DNA from: Actinomycetes bacterium
GTDB taxonomy: Bacteria > Actinomycetota > Aquicultoria > CAJVYJ01 > JAUVQD01
DNA: 44,906 nucleotides
Assembly (NCBI GenBank): GCA_030610765.1
Contig: JAUWRD010000003.1
Location: 1-44,906 of the forward strand
Direction: 5' to 3'
Shown in pieces: positions 1 to 10,031 of this stretch. The translations under genes and the position numbers were made by a program. Under the pieces are notes generated by a model that ran no database searches, was not told where the DNA came from, and saw only the letters and a program-made list of their open reading frames with translations. Numbering within the stretch: position 1 is the first letter of the stretch; every line of letters starts with the position of its first letter.

Positions 1-879
1 GTTCATATGCCCTCCACCGCCAAAATCGCGCGCTAGCTTCCCGACATCCACAGGTTTTCGGGATCTTAAGCTCGCCTTTATCTCACCAGGCTTAGTTTCC
101 TTGGTCACCATGGCCACATTCACGCTCCCCACAGAGCGCAGTAGATCGACCAAGCTCTCTGTTTCTTCCATTTTCGCGCCAGTTTCAGCTAAATCCTTCA
201 GCTCGATATATGTATAAACAAGGCCGGTATTCTTATCGAAAACCGCCTTCTTCATACCGACTGCCAACAACTTAAACCACTCAAATGAGTAGTTTTCGTA
301 AACCTTATTAAAAACATCAACCGGACTAACGCCTAAATCAACAAGTTCTGCTGCAACCCTCAAGGCCTTGGGCGTAGTATTTGAATATTGCCAGCGCCCC
401 GTATCAGTTAACATGCCAACATAAATACAGGTTGCCGCCGCTTTGGTTAGTGGCACAGACATTGACTTCCAAAGATCAAAAACTTGTTCGGATGCCGAAG
501 ACGTAGACGAATCAATCCAGTTTTGAACCGCAAACTCAGTGTTGTCCGGATGATGATCTATGTTTATTGAGTTTGGACACTGATCGAGCACCGAGACCAT
601 ATCTCCTAATCTATTTTTATTCGCGGCATCCAGTGCCACAAAAACCTTGTGCGCCTCTTTTTTGGGTTCCTCGGGCAAATCAGCCACTCCCGGCAAAAAA
701 TGATATTGAGGAGGTATCACGTTTCGCCCGACCGCTATAGTGAAGGTCTTCTTAAGCGCCGACAATAGCTGGCTAAACGCTAGGGTTGCCCCTACTCCAT
801 CTCCATCTGGTTGGATGTGAGTGGCTATTATGAAATCATCCTCGTGATCTATCAGGTCAGTGATCTTTTTATTGATTAT
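1..879 (-). CDS. nrnA: DHH-family bifunctional oligoribonuclease/PAP phosphatase NrnA, 3' end outside window
   Basis: Manual translation of the minus strand gives DDFIIATHIQPDGDGVGATLAFSQLL...NSINIDHHPDNTEF...GGGGHMN (DHH/DHHA1 motifs). Lies after rbfA as is typical. Not in the ORF track; start codon unclear because no in-frame ATG is near the expected start. Confidence 0.85.
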   Translation of the reverse strand, partial: MINKKITDLIDHEDDFIIATHIQPDGDGVGATLAFSQLLSALKKTFTIAVGRNVIPPQYHFLPGVADLPEEPKKEAHKVFVALDAANKNRLGDMVSVLDQCPNSINIDHHPDNTEFAVQNWIDSSTSSASEQVFDLWKSMSVPLTKAAATCIYVGMLTDTGRWQYSNTTPKALRVAAELVDLGVSPVDVFNKVYENYSFEWFKLLAVGMKKAVFDKNTGLVYTYIELKDLAETGAKMEETESLVDLLRSVGSVNVAMVTKETKPGEIKASLRSRKPVDVGKLARDFGGGGHMN

Positions 880-1228
880 TTTCTTCTTCCTCGTGAATAT
901 CGTGTAGCAACTTCGATATGCGGGCGCTCGACCGGACGGTATCGTCAAAAATAAACTCAATCTCCGGCATATACTTAATTCTAATCTTCTGCGCTAGCGC
1001 TGACCTAATATAGCCCTTGGCGCTATTTAAGCCATCAGTGGTATCTTTTATTTTCTTGTCATCCCCCATAGTGCTGAAATAGATTTTCGCGTGTCTTAAA
1101 TCCCGTGAGAGATCAACTTCGGTGAATGTTACAAAATCAACGCGAGGATCTTTAATTTCGCCTCGCTCCGCCATATCGGCCAATTCCTCTAAAATGCGTT
1201 CCGCCACTCTTTTTGTTCGCCCAGTCAT
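869..1228 (-). CDS. rbfA: Ribosome-binding factor A
   Basis: 119 aa, MTGRTKRVAERILEELADMAERGEIKDPRV... RbfA signature; downstream of infB. Confidence 0.95.
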   Translation of the reverse strand: MTGRTKRVAERILEELADMAERGEIKDPRVDFVTFTEVDLSRDLRHAKIYFSTMGDDKKIKDTTDGLNSAKGYIRSALAQKIRIKYMPEIEFIFDDTVRSSARISKLLHDIHEEEENNQ

Positions 1229-1337
1229 AGTTACACATCATTCCCAATTGTTTATGTTTTTTATTCAAGAAGTTAGATTTAGATCAATTCGAGGTTTAAT
1301 CAGCGTAAAGCTCACATGTGTGCAAAATAAAACATTG

Positions 1338-1357
1338 GACCGATCAGTAGTTCGGTC
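1338..1357 (-). terminator. Stem-loop between infB and rbfA, possible weak terminator or processing hairpin
   Basis: GACCGA-actactga-TCGGTC perfect 6-bp stem just after the infB stop; U-rich run begins only ~5 nt later. Confidence 0.3.
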
Positions 1358-1364
1358 ACCATAC

Positions 1365-3416
1365 CTAGCCTCGAGGAATTTCGATCAACTCATAGCTTTC
1401 GATGATATCGTCTTCTTTGATGTCAGTATAATCAGCTAAGGCAACACCGCATTCGAACCCTTCCTTAACACTTTTCACATCATCTTTAAACCTACGTAAA
1501 GAAACGGCTTTTCCCTCATATACCACCGTGCCGTCTCGCACCAATCGCACCAGGTCATTTCTGGTGATTTCCCCTTCGACCACGTAAGAGCCGGCAATAA
1601 CGCCAATTTTCGGTGCCTTAAAGACTTTTCTGACCTCCACACGCGCCTTATCCACTTCTTTATATTCGGGCTTAAGCATTCCAATGCACGCAGCTGTGAT
1701 GTCTTCCACAAGTTTGTAGATAATCCTGTAAGTTCTTAAGTCTACTTCCTCTTTCTCAGCCATTTCTTTTGCTTTGGGCTCTGGACGCACATTAAACCCG
1801 ATAACAATCGCGTTTGAAGCTTCCGCTAACATGACATCGCTCTCAGAAATTGCGCCCGCACCTTTGTGGATTACATGTATTTTTACTTCTGTTTGCTCTA
1901 TTTTGTCCAGGGATTCCCGAATCGCCTCGATCGAGCCTTGAGTGTCTCCCTTGAGGACAATCTTTAATTCTTGCACTGCCCCTTCTTTGTATTTTTCAAA
2001 GAGATCGTCAAGGCTGACATGTCGCTTTAAGTGCGCAAGCTGGCGTTTCTTTAACGCTCTTTCTTCAGCTATGCGCCTAGCTTTCTTTTCGTCTTCGGCA
2101 ACTTTAAATTTATCTCCTGCACTCGGGACAGCTGAAAGTCCTATTATCTCTACCGGATAACCGGGTTTCGCTTCTTTTATTTTTCGACCATGATCATCGA
2201 TTAGCGCTCGGGTTCGGCCGAAAACTGTCCCGATCACGACGGGCTGTCCGACTCTTATCGTGCCCCTTTGAACCAGAACAGTCGCCACAGGTCCCCTGCC
2301 TTTATCTAGATTTGCTTCTATCGTTACACCGCTCGCGGGCGCGTCAGGGTTAGCTTTTAGCTCGCGCATCTCGGCTACAAGCAATAGCATATCGAGAAGT
2401 TCCTCGATGTTTGTCTTTTGCTTCGCGGAAACCTCAACATACACGGTGTCGCCGCCCCAAGCTTCAGGCACTAGCTCATATTCAGTTAGCGCTTGCCTGA
2501 CCTTGTCAGGGTTGGCGTCAGGTTTATCGATCTTATTTATTGCCACAACAATGGGGACATTAGCGGCCTTCGCGTGATCAATGGCTTCAACGGTTTGCGG
2601 CATCACGCCATCGTCTGCTGCCACAACCAATACGGCAATATCAGTTACGCTTGCTCCGCGAGCCCTCATGGCCGTAAAAGCTTCGTGCCCCGGAGTATCA
2701 ATAAACGTTATTCTTTTTTCGTTATGAAAAACCTGATAAGCCCCAATGTGTTGCGTTATGCCCCCGGCCTCGCTGGCAATTACATCGGTTTTCCTTATTG
2801 CGTCAAGCAAAAGTGTTTTGCCGTGGTCGACGTGTCCCATAACCGTGATAACCGGGGGTTTGGGCTGAAGCGAGGCTTCATCATCAAAAACTTCTTCTTC
2901 TTCCTCAGCTTCTTCTTCGTTAATATTGAATTTAATTCCAAGGTCCTCGCCTAAAACCCCCATTGCTTCGGCGCTTATATTTTGGTTTATCGTGACCATC
3001 TCACCTAGCTTGATCAGGGTTTTTATCAGATCGTTTGGATTCTTGCCCAGAGCCTCGCCGACCTCTTTGATGGTCGCGCCCTCTGGAATCTCAACAACTG
3101 GTTTATCTTCTTCGGCGCTTGCGTCAACCTCTTCCACAGCAACTTCAGGCGACGCCTCCACTTTGTCTTTCTTTTCTTCCTCGACTGGTGGGGCTTCTTT
3201 CGCTTTCTCGCCGGGCTTAACGTTTTTTGCCTGAATCCGTGCCTCAGCTTTTTCCGCTTCTCGGCGCACGATCTTCCGCACGTGTTCAGCTGTCTCCTCA
3301 TCAAGAGCCTCAAACGAGCTCTTTACGGGAACGCCTTTTTTGGTCAAGTGCTCGATAACTTTTTCGTTGGTCATATCTAGCTCTTTGGCTAGCTGGTGAA
3401 CTCTAATTTTAGGCAT
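1365..3416 (-). CDS. infB: Translation initiation factor IF-2
   Basis: 683 aa, [43 protein letters not shown]. Confidence 0.98.
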   Translation of the reverse strand: MPKIRVHQLAKELDMTNEKVIEHLTKKGVPVKSSFEALDEETAEHVRKIVRREAEKAEARIQAKNVKPGEKAKEAPPVEEEKKDKVEASPEVAVEEVDASAEEDKPVVEIPEGATIKEVGEALGKNPNDLIKTLIKLGEMVTINQNISAEAMGVLGEDLGIKFNINEEEAEEEEEVFDDEASLQPKPPVITVMGHVDHGKTLLLDAIRKTDVIASEAGGITQHIGAYQVFHNEKRITFIDTPGHEAFTAMRARGASVTDIAVLVVAADDGVMPQTVEAIDHAKAANVPIVVAINKIDKPDANPDKVRQALTEYELVPEAWGGDTVYVEVSAKQKTNIEELLDMLLLVAEMRELKANPDAPASGVTIEANLDKGRGPVATVLVQRGTIRVGQPVVIGTVFGRTRALIDDHGRKIKEAKPGYPVEIIGLSAVPSAGDKFKVAEDEKKARRIAEERALKKRQLAHLKRHVSLDDLFEKYKEGAVQELKIVLKGDTQGSIEAIRESLDKIEQTEVKIHVIHKGAGAISESDVMLAEASNAIVIGFNVRPEPKAKEMAEKEEVDLRTYRIIYKLVEDITAACIGMLKPEYKEVDKARVEVRKVFKAPKIGVIAGSYVVEGEITRNDLVRLVRDGTVVYEGKAVSLRRFKDDVKSVKEGFECGVALADYTDIKEDDIIESYELIEIPRG

Positions 3417-3486
3417 TTAATTCATAACCTGACATGTTTTGTTCCTCAAAAGGTAGACAATCTCCACTTCTTTTACGCCTTGGTGA

Positions 3487-4626
3487 TTAACCGTCTTCAC
3501 CTTGTTTTTGGTGCGCCGCCAAACCACAATATGAACTTCCCGGCTTGGCCTTCCTGGTACACCTGGACTTATCGGTCTTAATGGCCTCGCAACGTCCCGC
3601 AGCCTCTTCTTTTTCGACTTTCTTGGCTTTCTTAGCCACACCTGAAAGAAGTTCTTCCGCCACCTTAGTTTCGCTCTTTATGTCTATGCGCCAGCCACTT
3701 AGTTTGGCTGCTAACCTGGCGTTCTGACCTTCCTTGCCTATAGCCAAAGACAGTTGGCTGTCCGGCACAATAACTACAGCCGTATTTTCATCTTCATCGA
3801 TTTGTACTTCTTTTACTTTCGCGGGCGACAGCGCGTTAGAGACGTAGGTTTCGGGGTCTTCGTTATATTGAACAACATCAATTTTCTCCCCGCGAAGTTC
3901 GGACACGACCATTCTAACCCGACTACCTTTTGGACCGACGCAAGCGCCTACTGGATCGACCCCTTCTTCGCTTGAGCTCACCGCAAGCTTCGATCGATAA
4001 CCAGGCTCGCGTGCTACTGATTTAATCTCAACAAAACCATCGTATATTTCAGGCACTTCTAACTCGAACAGTCGCCTTAGCAACCCTGGATGCGAGCGAG
4101 AAACAATAATCTGCGGGTCTTTCGTTGTCCTTCGCACCTCGACAATATACGCTTTTAATCTCATGCCGTGATCGTATCGCTCCGATGGTACTTGCTCGGT
4201 AATCGGCAGCAGAGCTTCAACTCTTCCAAGATTCACCAGCGTATATCGCTGGTCTGATTGCTGAACTATTCCGGTTACGATGTCTCCCTCGCGACCTTCA
4301 TACTCGGCAAACATCATCTCGCGTTCTGCTTCACGAATGCGCTGAAGGATGACCTGTTTGGCCGTTTGAGCAGCTATCCGACCGAAATCATTGGCATTAG
4401 TTTGCTTTTCGACAGCAACTTTTTCTCCGTCATCATCCTCAACGATTTCATAGACTTTCGGCTCGCCAGTCTCAGGGTTTATCTTTACTTGAATATCACT
4501 GTCTTCGTCATAATTCTTCCTGTATACAGCAGCTAAAGCAATTTCAAGTGTCTCCAGGATCGCCGCTGGTTCGATCTTTTTCTCTCGCTCAAGCTGCTTA
4601 AGCGCCATAATTAGTTCTTTATTCAT
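3487..4626 (-). CDS. nusA: Transcription termination/antitermination factor NusA with C-terminal Cys-rich extension
   Basis: MNKELIMALKQLEREKKI... S1/KH domains (GPKGSRVRMVVSELRGEKIDVV; IGKEGQNARLAAKLSGWRIDI). Track start at 4644 is probably 6 codons early. Tail: GRCEAIKTDKSRCTRKAKPGSSYCGLAAHQ. Confidence 0.96.
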   Translation of the reverse strand: MNKELIMALKQLEREKKIEPAAILETLEIALAAVYRKNYDEDSDIQVKINPETGEPKVYEIVEDDDGEKVAVEKQTNANDFGRIAAQTAKQVILQRIREAEREMMFAEYEGREGDIVTGIVQQSDQRYTLVNLGRVEALLPITEQVPSERYDHGMRLKAYIVEVRRTTKDPQIIVSRSHPGLLRRLFELEVPEIYDGFVEIKSVAREPGYRSKLAVSSSEEGVDPVGACVGPKGSRVRMVVSELRGEKIDVVQYNEDPETYVSNALSPAKVKEVQIDEDENTAVVIVPDSQLSLAIGKEGQNARLAAKLSGWRIDIKSETKVAEELLSGVAKKAKKVEKEEAAGRCEAIKTDKSRCTRKAKPGSSYCGLAAHQKQGEDG

Positions 4627-5101
4627 CTTCTGTATCCTTCTCACCGGTGAATACTAAGTTGGCTTTCAACACTTGACAGTAGCTAAGATCTACCTTGTCT
4701 CCTTCAAATTCAATCGAAAAACCTGAATCATTTACCTTAATCAATTTTCCCTTATACTTCCGGCGCCCGTCAATCGAGCGCTTGGTTTTCACTAAAATCT
4801 TCTGACCCTTAAAACGTTCGTAATGACTCACTTTCGTCAACCGACGCTCAATACCTGGTGAAGAAACTTCCAGACTATACGATGCCTCGATTATATCACC
4901 TTCATCAAGCAGACTGCTTATCAGGCTGCTTGCCTTAGCACAATCTTCGAGCCTTACGCCTGACGGCTGATCAATATAAACCCGTAGCACCATCCCTACC
5001 GGCTCTCGTCTGTACTCAATATCTACTACCTCATACCCCATGGACTCAAGCTGGGGCTCAATCGAGGCTCTTACACTTTCCTTAATTTCCAGCGCTCTCA
5101 A
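4619..5101 (-). CDS. rimP: Ribosome maturation factor RimP
   Basis: RALEIKESVRASIEPQLESMGYEVVDIEYRREP... Track start (GTG, 5137) lies inside a terminator-like hairpin; TTG at 5101 is preferred here. Confidence 0.92.
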   Translation of the reverse strand: MRALEIKESVRASIEPQLESMGYEVVDIEYRREPVGMVLRVYIDQPSGVRLEDCAKASSLISSLLDEGDIIEASYSLEVSSPGIERRLTKVSHYERFKGQKILVKTKRSIDGRRKYKGKLIKVNDSGFSIEFEGDKVDLSYCQVLKANLVFTGEKDTEDE

Positions 5102-5115
5102 GGTTATTACCCAAT

Positions 5116-5139
5116 AAAAAAGTGGGCTAATACCCACTT
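5116..5139 (-). terminator. Intrinsic terminator/attenuator in rimP-nusA-infB leader
   Basis: Minus strand AAGTGGG-TATTAG-CCCACTT with the 3' arm running into T6. Confidence 0.75.
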
Positions 5140-5165
5140 AAAGTTCAAACTACTAATATGTCGTG

Positions 5166-5195
5166 ACTATATCACAATTTTTCCAGGCGGCGCAA
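5166..5195 (-). promoter_or_regulatory. Candidate sigma70-type promoter of rimP-nusA-infB operon
   Basis: Minus strand TTGCGC-N18-TATAGT with extended -10 (TGaTATAGT), upstream of the hairpin. Confidence 0.6.
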
Positions 5196-5207
5196 TACGC
5201 GCACCCG

Positions 5208-5882
5208 TTACGCTTTCTTCTCTGGTTTTATGCTCCGATACATCTCTTGATACATACGCAGTCTAGCGGATAATCCACGCATCATTCCAAGCTTCTCCTC
5301 TTTCATAACATGCGTTAAGTCGTTCAATACCACCTCAAGAATATTAGCGTCTACCTTCTTCGCGTGCCTGGTAATGATGATTTCAGCCCCGAATTTTGTT
5401 AAGGACAGGTTTGGCAAATCTTCTACCAAGCCGAAACGAAGGGCCCTTTGCCCTGATATCGCTGGCATGAGATTATGAGAAAGATCTGTTCGAAACCTTC
5501 CGCCCGAAAATTTACCCACAGTCATATCTAAATGATCGTCGTCTAGCAAAGGCCTGATCAATTGCTCAAAGTGGTACTTTCTTATCCCTAGAATATCCGC
5601 GTCACTGAAGACCAGAATATCGGGTCTAACCGCATCAATCCCCTCTTGCATAGCATGGCCCTTGCCGCTGTTAACGTGAACATCGATGACCTGTACCCCA
5701 AGTTTCCGGGCGACGAAACTAGTCTGATCCGTGGAACCATCATTGACAACAACGACCTCATTGATCAGCCCGGTTGATTGTGCCGCGGCAATGACATCGC
5801 CTATTCTCCCCTCCTCGTTATAGGCAGGTATTACTAAGGATATCCACTTGTTTTTGTTGCTTTTATGATCAGTTTTCATCAA
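5208..5882 (-). CDS. Family 2 glycosyltransferase (GpgS/dolichol-P-mannose synthase-like)
   Basis: SLVIPAYNEEGRIGDVI..VVVNDGSTDQT..GKGHAMQEGI..ILVFSDADI; GT-A fold motifs. Overlaps the end of proS. Confidence 0.85.
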   Translation of the reverse strand: MMKTDHKSNKNKWISLVIPAYNEEGRIGDVIAAAQSTGLINEVVVVNDGSTDQTSFVARKLGVQVIDVHVNSGKGHAMQEGIDAVRPDILVFSDADILGIRKYHFEQLIRPLLDDDHLDMTVGKFSGGRFRTDLSHNLMPAISGQRALRFGLVEDLPNLSLTKFGAEIIITRHAKKVDANILEVVLNDLTHVMKEEKLGMMRGLSARLRMYQEMYRSIKPEKKA

Positions 5883-7566
5883 GAGCTGTTAACCAATCCG
5901 ATAGCTTGTCTACTTCTACATCATATCTCTTTTGTGTTTCGCGTATCTTAATTTCGACCATTTTCTTTTCCGCAAACTTCTTTCCGACAATTATTTGTAC
6001 AGGTAAACCCAGCAAATCCGCGTCCGTAAACTTGATTCCCGGACTCAGCAATCGATCGTCGTACAAGACTTCGTTTTTATCCAAAAGCTGGTTATAGATT
6101 TCATCTGCCGCTTTTAGACCTGCTTCATCTTTAGTGAGATTCATCAAATGAATGTCAAATGGCGCGATCGCTTTCGGCCAGATTATTCCTCTTTCATCGT
6201 TCCTTTGTTCAATCGCCGCCGCCACCATCCGGCTAACACCAATTCCATAACATCCCATAATAAATAGTTGCTCCCGGCCAGCGTCATCAACATATTTGGC
6301 GTCCATTTTTGAGCTGTACTTCGTACCTAGCTGAAATATATGACCGACCTCAATGCCTCTGACCCCTTCGAGCTGACCATGATCGCAATCGATACAGGCT
6401 TCTCCTTCTTCCGCAAAGACAAGATCGGCCCAGACGTCCGCGGAAAAATCTGATTCAGTATTAACGTTTACAAAATGATGATCGACTTCATTGGCCCCGA
6501 CCACAAAATTACTTAGTGAGCGCAAAGAATTATCCGCGACTATTTTCGCGTTCATAAGACCAATTGGACCAACAAAACCCTGGATAATATCAGGCCTTTT
6601 TTCAAAATCCTCTTTCGAAAATAGAGAAACTTCACCAACGCCCAGAGCCGAGGCCAATTTGTGGGGATTAATCTCTTTTGAGCCCGGGACCAAAGCTGCG
6701 ACCGTCGAGTCGCCCGTCTTATAAATCAATGTCTTGACCACTGATGTTTTCGGAATATCCAGGAACTGCGCGAGATCATTTATGGATGATTTGTTTGGTG
6801 TGTGAACTTTTTTGCGCGCCTCGCGCGCCTCGTTTTCTCCAGACGCGTGCCACTTTGACGAAGCCGTTTCCAAATTGGCCGCGTAACCACAATTCTCGCA
6901 ATGGACAACAACATCTTCACCAGCATCGGCCAGAACCATAAACTCTTCTGACACCGCGCCACCGATAAGCCCGCCTGCGGCTTTTACGACTCGATATGAC
7001 AGACCGCACCGCTCGACAATTCTAGCGTATGCTTTCTGCATGAGCTGATATGTCTCATCAAGGGATTCCTGCGTAGCGTGAAAGCTATACGCGTCCTTCA
7101 TGATAAACTCCCGGCTCCTCATCACACCAAAACGTGGTCTTATCTCGTCTCGATATTTCGCTTGAATCTGATAGAAACACTTAGGCAGATCTTTATATGA
7201 GTGGATCTCTTTAGCAATCGATGTGATCAGCTCTTCGTGGGTCGGTCCCAAGCAAAATTCTCTTTGATGGCGGTCGACCAGCCGCATCATTTCTTCACCA
7301 TACGCAAACCAGCGATCGCTTTGTTTCCACAGCTCCGCCGGTTGTAGTGCCGGCATAAGTAGTTCTAAGCAGCCCGCGTTATCCATTTCTTCACGGACAA
7401 TATTCTCTACTTTTCTGAGCACCCTGAGACCAATAGGCATCCATGTATAAACACCGCTGGCCGCTTTTCTGAGTAGACCTGCCCTGACCATAAGTTTATG
7501 GCTAGTTATCTCGGCATCCGCCGGATCGTCTCTTAGCGTTGGAATAAAAGTCTTTGAATACCTCAA
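5869..7566 (-). CDS. proS: Prolyl-tRNA synthetase (bacterial type with editing insertion)
   Basis: 565 aa MRYSKTFIPTLRDDPADAEITSHKLMVRAGLLRK...; class II motifs, YbaK-like insertion. Confidence 0.97.
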   Translation of the reverse strand: MRYSKTFIPTLRDDPADAEITSHKLMVRAGLLRKAASGVYTWMPIGLRVLRKVENIVREEMDNAGCLELLMPALQPAELWKQSDRWFAYGEEMMRLVDRHQREFCLGPTHEELITSIAKEIHSYKDLPKCFYQIQAKYRDEIRPRFGVMRSREFIMKDAYSFHATQESLDETYQLMQKAYARIVERCGLSYRVVKAAGGLIGGAVSEEFMVLADAGEDVVVHCENCGYAANLETASSKWHASGENEAREARKKVHTPNKSSINDLAQFLDIPKTSVVKTLIYKTGDSTVAALVPGSKEINPHKLASALGVGEVSLFSKEDFEKRPDIIQGFVGPIGLMNAKIVADNSLRSLSNFVVGANEVDHHFVNVNTESDFSADVWADLVFAEEGEACIDCDHGQLEGVRGIEVGHIFQLGTKYSSKMDAKYVDDAGREQLFIMGCYGIGVSRMVAAAIEQRNDERGIIWPKAIAPFDIHLMNLTKDEAGLKAADEIYNQLLDKNEVLYDDRLLSPGIKFTDADLLGLPVQIIVGKKFAEKKMVEIKIRETQKRYDVEVDKLSDWLTALDEN

Positions 7567-7591
7567 TTTGCTCTCCTAATAAGTTCTTGCT

Positions 7592-8656
7592 TCAATCAAG
7601 TCCCTTGATCGCCAAGACTAGTTCATCAAAAAAGTCCTTCTCTTTAACTGTCTTAATCGACTGACCCTGAACAAAAATCACGCCTTTGCCCTTGCCGGCC
7701 GCCAAACCAATATCAGCGTCCGCTGCTTCACCGGGCCCGTTTACAACACAGCCCATAACCGCGACTTTTATGGTTTTTTTGGAAAACTTTAAATAATCTT
7801 CTATCTTTTCAGCTATCGAGAACAGATCGACTTCACATCGGGCGCAAGTCGGGCATGCAATCACTTCCGGATGAAACGCCCGCATACCCAGCGCCTGCAA
7901 TATCTCTTTTGCCACATGAACCTCATGAACCGGATCCGCGGCCAAGGAAACACGCAAAGTGTCGCCAATGCCTTCCTCTAAGAGCACCCCGATACCGAGA
8001 GCGGATCTAATGGCTCCATTTAATAATGTTCCGCTTTCGGTCACACCTAAATGTAGAGGATGCCTTGTCGCTTTTGCAAGCCCCCTGTAAGCGTCAATGG
8101 TATCAGGGACGCTTGACGATTTAACAGACAGTGCCATATCAAAGAAATCCATCGATTCCAGCAAATCAACATATTCAAGAGCGCTCAGAACTAACTTTTC
8201 GGACATGGGGAGATCTTTTGACCGGAGTTCTTTACCGATGGAGCCGGAGTTAACACCTATCCGTATCGGGATTTTCGCTTCTTTCGCTGCCTCGATGATG
8301 CTTCTAACTCCAGCCTCATCGCCAATATTCCCCGGATTAATCCGCACCTTGTCGGCACCTGAATTAATGGCCTGCACGGCGAGCTCGGCTCTAAAGTGAA
8401 TATCCGCGACTATCGGAATATTTATTTTTGACTTGATATTCGCCAGCGCCAACGCGGACTCTTGATCAGGAATTGAAACTCTGATGATCTCACAACCAGC
8501 TGATTCAAGTTCTAGAACCTGTTCAACGGTCACATCAACTTCGCTTGTCTTGGTATTTGTCATGGATTGGATGGCAACCGGATTGGCGCCCCCAAGCTTT
8601 ACCGACCCGACTGTGATTTCTTTTGACTCACCTAAAACTCTGTTTCTGGTCTTCAT
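7592..8656 (-). CDS. ispG: 4-hydroxy-3-methylbut-2-enyl diphosphate synthase (flavodoxin)
   Basis: VKLGGANPVAIQSMTNTKTSEVD..., CPTCARCEVD, VMGCVVNGPGEA. Confidence 0.97.
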   Translation of the reverse strand: MKTRNRVLGESKEITVGSVKLGGANPVAIQSMTNTKTSEVDVTVEQVLELESAGCEIIRVSIPDQESALALANIKSKINIPIVADIHFRAELAVQAINSGADKVRINPGNIGDEAGVRSIIEAAKEAKIPIRIGVNSGSIGKELRSKDLPMSEKLVLSALEYVDLLESMDFFDMALSVKSSSVPDTIDAYRGLAKATRHPLHLGVTESGTLLNGAIRSALGIGVLLEEGIGDTLRVSLAADPVHEVHVAKEILQALGMRAFHPEVIACPTCARCEVDLFSIAEKIEDYLKFSKKTIKVAVMGCVVNGPGEAADADIGLAAGKGKGVIFVQGQSIKTVKEKDFFDELVLAIKGLD

Positions 8657-8705
8657 CGCAGTTTAGGTTACCTTTTAAGGCCGTCTTAAGGCAAGGAGTT
8701 GTAAG

Positions 8706-10010
8706 CTAACCGCTTCCAGGTGTGACTATTCTGAAAATATCCGCCGCGATCACGTAAGTCATCAACATCAACAGCAAGCTAACTCCGACAACATTAATGA
8801 ATATCAAGGCTTCCTTAGGCATGGGCCGCCTTATCAATGACTCAATACCCGAAATCAAGATCCGCCCGCCATCTAACGGCGGCATTGGGAGTAAGTTGAA
8901 GATTCCAATGGCTATACTAATTCCAGCTAATGTAATTATATATTCCATGATGTCCCGTTGAACTATTGGAGCTGTTTCAGTTACCGCCCCGATCGGGCTC
9001 CGGAGCTGTCCAAGAACACTCTTTGGAGCGGTGATTAGTTTGCCGATTAAGTCCAAGATTATTCCGGTAGCCCTGTATGTAAATGAGAATCCCTCTTTCG
9101 TCGCGGCAATTAGGCCGCGAGGTCGCCGCTCTAGCTTGGTGGCAACGCCCAAAATACCGTCTTTGTTCTTTTCTCTTAATTTCGCGTCAAAAGTTATTCG
9201 TTTATCCGCGCGCTTAACAACCACTCTTGTGTCTGACCCGGCGTTATCGTGAGTTTCGGTAACAACTTTTTGCCAGGAAGGCGTTGCTTTTCCACCAATC
9301 GCGACGATCGTATCGCCCGACTTAATACCTACTTTTTCCGCTGGTCCTCCTTTGAGCACCTTGCCAATAGTTGTCGTTGGCTCAGCAAACCCGACGAGCA
9401 GCACACCGATTATCAAAACCAGGGCCAGGAGAACATTCATCATCGGACCGGCCACCATGACCAAACCCTTCTTGATAAATCCCTGGCCAGTCAGGGTGTC
9501 AGGTAGATCGTCGATAGTTATGTCGTCACTTGCAGACGGACCGGCACCCAACCAACCCACTCCATCCCTTGCCCCAATGTCAACACTTAAGACTTCTTCC
9601 GCGTCGTTTCTTTTAATTTTGAATTCAGCGCTTTTGCCGCCTGACTTTTTTATGATTTCAAAAATCTGCAACCAGTTCTTGACCGGTTTTCCGTCAATTT
9701 CCAATATCTTGTCTTCCGAGACTAGTCCCGCCTCTTGAGCCGGGCTCGTTGGGGAAACTTTGTCTATCTCCGTGTTGTGCAATTCCATGAACTCTGGAAA
9801 CTTGACATACCCTCCAAAAAGGACAGGCTTGATTCCGTATGTGGTCTCACCTCTCTTAAACTTCAGAAGCGACCTGCCGATGGGCAGACCAAGAAAAAAT
9901 TCAGTAATTTTAAGCCCGATCAGCTTGCCAGCCACAAAATGTCCCAATTCATGAACAAAAATCAAAAGACCAAGACCCAAAATTGCTACTACAAAAGTTC
10001 CAGTGACCAC
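8706..10010 (-). CDS. rseP: Site-2 intramembrane zinc metalloprotease with two PDZ domains
   Basis: HELGHFVAGK, VAGPMMNVLLALVLI, LLPMPPLDGGRI. Confidence 0.95.
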   Translation of the reverse strand: MVTGTFVVAILGLGLLIFVHELGHFVAGKLIGLKITEFFLGLPIGRSLLKFKRGETTYGIKPVLFGGYVKFPEFMELHNTEIDKVSPTSPAQEAGLVSEDKILEIDGKPVKNWLQIFEIIKKSGGKSAEFKIKRNDAEEVLSVDIGARDGVGWLGAGPSASDDITIDDLPDTLTGQGFIKKGLVMVAGPMMNVLLALVLIIGVLLVGFAEPTTTIGKVLKGGPAEKVGIKSGDTIVAIGGKATPSWQKVVTETHDNAGSDTRVVVKRADKRITFDAKLREKNKDGILGVATKLERRPRGLIAATKEGFSFTYRATGIILDLIGKLITAPKSVLGQLRSPIGAVTETAPIVQRDIMEYIITLAGISIAIGIFNLLPMPPLDGGRILISGIESLIRRPMPKEALIFINVVGVSLLLMLMTYVIAADIFRIVTPGSG

Positions 10011-10031
10011 TTATTGACCTCCCGATAGTTT

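Noticed and set aside
2493-2954. 153-aa + strand ORF antisense to infB
   Set aside because: Antisense to the conserved IF-2 G-domain; no recognisable protein features.
3417-3641. 74-aa ORF between nusA and infB considered as YlxR/RnpM
   Set aside because: No RTCVGCR-type YlxR motif; mostly an out-of-frame reading of the nusA tail.
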